From NCBI RefSeq assembly GCF_037975245.1, contig NC_092562.1:25884554-25948553 (forward strand): a stretch of 64,000 nucleotides of DNA, read 5' to 3'. The position numbers and the translations under genes were made by a program. The stretch's first letter is position 1. Each line of letters opens with the position of its first letter. This DNA is from Apostichopus japonicus (lineage: Eukaryota > Echinodermata > Holothuroidea > Aspidochirotida > Stichopodidae). Shown here piece by piece: positions 55,101 to 61,100 of this stretch. The notes beneath the pieces are model-generated. The model saw nothing but the letters and a program-made list of their open reading frames with translations. It was not told where the DNA came from and made no database searches.

Positions 55101-58100
55101 GGATCTACAGTAAGTGGTGCAACCGGAAGGATGAGTTCTACATTGATGGCAGAGACATCTACACAAGTTCAAGGTACTTCTTGCAATTATTGCTTAAACT
55201 TTATTTGTTTCCTAGGAACTGCTTATTGAAATGTTTAGATATACTAAATGTTTTTTTTATATTTATTTTTATTAATTGTGATATTAGAGGTGTTTTTAAC
55301 CAACACAGGACAGGAAATTATCAAGAATGTTTTACAAAGCAAGAAAATGAATGGATGTAACTGAAATTAAACTGTGCTTGCCAGAAGGAGTTATTTCCTG
55401 CACCCACTGAGCTATCCCATCTTTAGTCATTAGTAATCACACTACCCCTCACAGGTTTCATTATTTATGAAGTTTATATAACATAGAACTTTCTAATAGA
55501 AAAGCATCTACAGAACAGCATAGACTGTACATCTTGAAGATTACTTGCTGGTATTTTTTTCCACCATCAGATTTGCGTTGCTACATATGTTCTGATCAGG
55601 AATCTTGCACAGAGAGTGAACTTCTCTTCGAAACCTGCCCGGACAATTCCATTTGCCTGACAAGGAACGTGACGGCTACCTATTTAATTGGTAAGTTAGA
55701 CTAAATGTACACTGTGACTTATTTTTGAGTCTCTCATGTTCCAACCAATTCCTAGCCATTTCAACCTCATGCCTGTACATGAGAATCTAACTAAAACTGT
55801 ATAACGCATCAAATGCACTGATAGGACTATCGTATCGCACTTTAGTATGTTCCTTATTTTTATTAGAATGCTTGCTTTTAGAATTTCCTTTTTTTCATCA
55901 TGATGACACACCTGATGTAATTTAAGATCAATAGCAAAGCAGCTAACCGATAATATCGATTTTTCTATCCTTGATTTAGCTCAGACTAAACTTTCTATGT
56001 ATATTTTATCTACAAAAGTTTAAACCACAGTGAAATTTCTATAAATTAAGTCACTGCATTCACCAATAAACAGTTCTACACAGATATTTCTTCAAGTAGT
56101 TTTGATCTTCGGGAACCAATGCTAGATGGAATGATAAAGAGTCCTTTTGGTGCAAATTTAATTTTTGTCTCACAAAGGTCCTGTAGTGTCAACGCAGGAT
56201 GATTTGTTTCGAGGATGCTTCCCCAGTGACTTGACAGCTGTTAAGGATGGATGCGTGAATGGATCTACTTTCTTCGACACTGCGGGTTCATTACCCGCAG
56301 GGGTGACAGTAACCGATGTGGAGGGACGAGTTTGTTTCTGTGATACAGACTTGTGCAATAGTGAAGAGGTGTCTAAAGAATTTCCAGGTAAGTCTTTCCA
56401 TTGTTCTGTATTGGTATAAAAAAAAATATTTACGAAACTGTGCTGTAAAAAAAGATAAACATGTCATAGTCTATTTTCTGCATGATCAACTTTTGATGTG
56501 CTGCGTCTGTTTTTACCCTCTATGGGGAAGGTTGTTTAATGTTTAAGGAATAGTTGAGACCATTTTCTTGTAGATTGTACAATGTTTGGCATAGTTTCTA
56601 TGATAATTGAAAGGATAATGTTACCTGTAATCAGTTTTCATTTGTGAGGTATAATTGCAACTTCAGGTTGTTTAACATCAAGGTAAATAAATCTGAATAT
56701 TACATCAAATATGCACATGGACACAGTTTAGGTTTGAGGAATAAATTGTAGATGAAACAATGAACAAAAGCTTCTGAAACATAAATTAGTGTCATCAGTG
56801 ATTAACTTTTACAGCTTCAAAAGTGGAATCAGTCATTACTATTCTATATGTTATGAAAGTTTACACATGTCATTTTATTTCTCTCTCCAGCTACAACACA
56901 AGGTCCAGTTACGTCTACAACGGCATCGCCTCCCACACCTGAAACTATATCACCTGATGGTGCTACAGATTCTCAATCAAATATGTCACCAACAGTTAGT
57001 AGAGCAACACCTGTCTCAGCTGTATCTACTGATACACCAGCCAGTCCAGTTACTGATGGTACAGCAGGATCTACAGTTAGTGGAGCAACATCTTTCTCAG
57101 CTGTATCTACTGATACACCAGCCAGTCCAGTTACTGATGGTAGAGCAGGATCTACAGTTAGTGGTTCAATACCTGTCTCAGCTGTATCTACTGATACACC
57201 AGCCAGTCCAGTTACTGATGGTACAGCAGGATCTACAGTTAGTGGAGCAACACCTGTGTCAGCTGTATCTACTGATACACCAGCCAGTCCAGTTACTGAT
57301 GGTACAGCAGGATCTACAGTTAGTGGAGCAACACCTGTATCAGCTGTGTCTACTGATACACCAGCCAGTCCAGTTACTGATGGTACAGCAGGATCTACAG
57401 TTAGTGGAGCAACACCTGTCTCAGCTGTATCTACTGATACACCAGCCAGTCCAGTTACTGATGGTACAGCAGGATCTACAGTTAGTGGAGCAACATCTGT
57501 CTCAGCTGTATCTACTGATACACCAGCCAGTCCAGTTACTGATGGTACAGCAGGATCTACAGTTAGTGGTTCAACACCTGTCTCAGCTGTGTCTACTGAT
57601 ACACCAGCCAGTCCAGTTACTGATGGTACAGCAGGATCTACAGTTAGTGGAGCAACACCTGTCTCAGCTGTATCTACTGATACACCAGCTAGTCTAGTTA
57701 CTGATGGTACAGCAGGATCTACAGTTAGCGGAGCAACACCTGTCTCAGCTGTGTCTACTGATACACCAGCCAGTCCAGTTACTGATGGTACAGCAGGATC
57801 TACAGTTAGTGGAGCAACACCTGTCTCAGCTGTATCTACTGATACACCAGCCAGTCCAGTTACTGATGGTACAGTTGGATCTACAGTAAGTGGTGCAACC
57901 GGAAGGATGAGTTCTACATTGATGGCAGAGACATCTACACAAGTTCAAGGTACTTCTTGCAATTATTGCTTAAACTTTATTTGTTTCCTAGGAACTGCTT
58001 ATTGAAATGTTTAGATATACTAAATGTTTTTTTTATATTTATTTTTATTAATTGTGATATTAGAGGTGTTTTTAACCAACACAGGACAGGAAATTATCAA

Positions 58101-61100
58101 GAATGTTTTACAAAGCAAGAAAATGAATGGATGTAACTGAAATTAAACTGTGCTTGCCAGAAGGAGTTATTTCCTGCACCCACTGAGCTATCCCATCTTT
58201 AGTCATTAGTAATCACACTACCCCTCACAGGTTTCATTATTTATGAAGTTTATATAACATAGAACTTTCTAATAGAAAAGCATCTACAGAACAGTATAGA
58301 CTGTACATCTTGAAGATTACTTGCTGGTATTTTTTTCCACCATCAGATTTGCGTTGCTACATATGTTCTGATCAGGAATCTTGCACAGAGAGTGAACTTC
58401 TCTTCGAAACCTGCCCGGACAATTCCATTTGCCTGACAAGGAACGTGACGGCTACCTATTTAATTGGTAAGTTAGACTAAATGTACACTGTGACTTATTT
58501 TTGAGTCTCTCATGTTCCAACCAATTCCTAGCCATTTCAACCTCATGCCTGTACATGAGAATCTAACTAAAACTGTATAACGCATCAAATGCACTGATAG
58601 GACTATCGTATCGCACTTTAGTATGTTCCTTATTTTTATTAGAATGCTTGCTTTTAGAATTTCCTTTTTTTCATCATGATGACACACCTGATGTAATTTA
58701 AGATCAATAGCAAAGCAGCTAACCGATAATATCGATTTTTCTATCCTTGATTTAGCTCAGACTAAACTTTCTATGTATATTTTATCTACAAAAGTTTAAA
58801 CCACAGTGAAATTTCTATAAATTAAGTCACTGCATTCACCAATAAACAGTTCTACACAGATATTTCTTCAAGTAGTTTTGGTCTTCGGGAACCAATGCTA
58901 GATGGAATGATAAAGAGTCCTTTTGGTGCAAATTTAATTTTTGTCTCACAAAGGTCCTGTAGTGTCAACGCAGGATGATTTGTTTCGAGGATGCTTCCCC
59001 AGTGACTTGACAGCTGTTAAGGATGGATGCGTGAATGGATCTACTTTCTTTGACACTGCGGGTTCATTACCCGCAGGGGTGACAGTAACCGATGTGGAGG
59101 GACGAGTTTGTTTCTGTGATACAGACTTGTGCAATAGTGAAGAGGTGTCTAAAGAATTTCCAGGTAAGTCTTTCCATTGTTCTGTATTGGTATAAAAAAA
59201 AAATATTTACGAAACTGTGCTGTAAAAAAAGATAAACATGTCATAGTCTATTTTCTGCATGATCAACTTTTGATGTGCTGCGTCTGTTTTTACCCTCTAT
59301 GGGGAAGGTTGTTTAATGTTTAAGGAATAGTTGAGACCATTTTCTTGTAGATTGTACAATGTTTGGCATAGTTTCTATGATAATTGAAAGGATAATGTTA
59401 CCTGTAATCAGTTTTCATTTGTGAGGTAAAATTGCAACTTCAGGTTGTTTAACATCAAGGTAAATAAATCTGAATATTACATCAAATATGCACATGGACA
59501 CAGTTTAGGTTTGAGGAATAAATTGTAGATGAAACAATGAACAAAAGCTTCTGAAACATAAATTAGTGTCATCAGTGATTAACTTTTACAGCTTCAAAAG
59601 TGGAATCAGTCATTGCTATTCTATATGTTATGAAAGTTTACACATGTCATTTTATTTCTCTCTCCAGCTACAACACAAGGTCCAGTTACGTCTACAACGG
59701 CATCGCCTCCCACACCAGAAACTATATCACCTGATGGTGCTACAGATTCTCAATCAAATATGTCACCAACAGTTAGTAGAGCAACACCTGTCTCAGCTGT
59801 ATCTACTGATACACCAGCCAGTCCAGTTACTGATGGTACAGCAGGATCTACAGTTAGTGTAGCAACACCTGTCTCAGCTGTATCTACTGATACACCAGCC
59901 AGTCCAGTTACTGATGGTACAGCAGGATCTACAGTTAGTGGAGCAACACCTGTCTCAGCTGTATCTACTGATACACCAGCCAGTCCAGTTACTGATGGAA
60001 CAGCAGGATCTACAGTTAGTGGAGCAACACCTGTCTCAGCTGTATCTACTGATACACCAGCCAGTCCAGTTACTGATGGTACAGCAGGATCTACAGTTAG
60101 TGGAGCAACACCTGTCTCAGCTGTATCTACTGATACACCAGCCAGTCCAGTTACTGATGGTACAGCAGGATCTACAGTTAGTGGAGCAACACCTGTCTCA
60201 GCTGTATCTACTGATACACCAGCCAGTCCAGTTACTGATGGTACAGCAGGATCTACAGTTAGTGGAGCAACACCTGTCTCAGCTGTATCTACTGATACAC
60301 CAGCCAGTCCAGTTACTGATGGTACAGCAGGATCTACAGTTAGTGGAGCAACACCTGTCTCAGCTGTATCTACTGATACACCAGCCAGTCCAGTTACTGA
60401 TGGTACAGCAGGATCTACAGTTAGTGGAGCAACACCTGTCTCAGCTGTGTCTACTGATGCACCAGCCAGTCCAGTTACTGATGGTACAGCAGGATCTACA
60501 GTTAGTGGAGCAACACCTGTCTCAGCTGTGTCTACTGATGCACCAGCCAGTCCAGTAACTGATGGTACAGCAGGATCTACAGTTAGTGGAGCAACACCTG
60601 TCTCAGCTGTGTCTACTGATCCACCAGCCAGTCCAGTTACTGATGGTACAGCAGGATCTACAGTTAGTGGAGTAACACCTGTCTCAGCTGTGTCTACTGA
60701 TACACCAGCCAGTCCAGTTACTGATGGTACAGCAGGATCTACAGTTAGTGGAGTAACACCTGTCTCAGCTGTGTCTACTGATACATCAGCCAGTCCAGTT
60801 ACTGATGGTACAGCAGGATCTACAGTTAGTGGAGTAACACCTGTCTCAGCTGTGTCTACTGATACATCAGCCAGTCCAGTTACTGATGGTACAGCAGGAT
60901 CTACAGTTAGTGGAGTAACACCTGTCTCAGCTGTATCTACTGATACACCAGCCAGTCCAGTTACTGATGGTACAGCAGGATCTACAGTTAGTGGAGCAAC
61001 ACCTGTCTCAGCTGTATCTACTGATACACCAGCCAGTCCAGTTACTGATGGTACAGCAGGATCTACAGTTAGTGGAGCAACACCTGTCTCAGCTGTGTCT

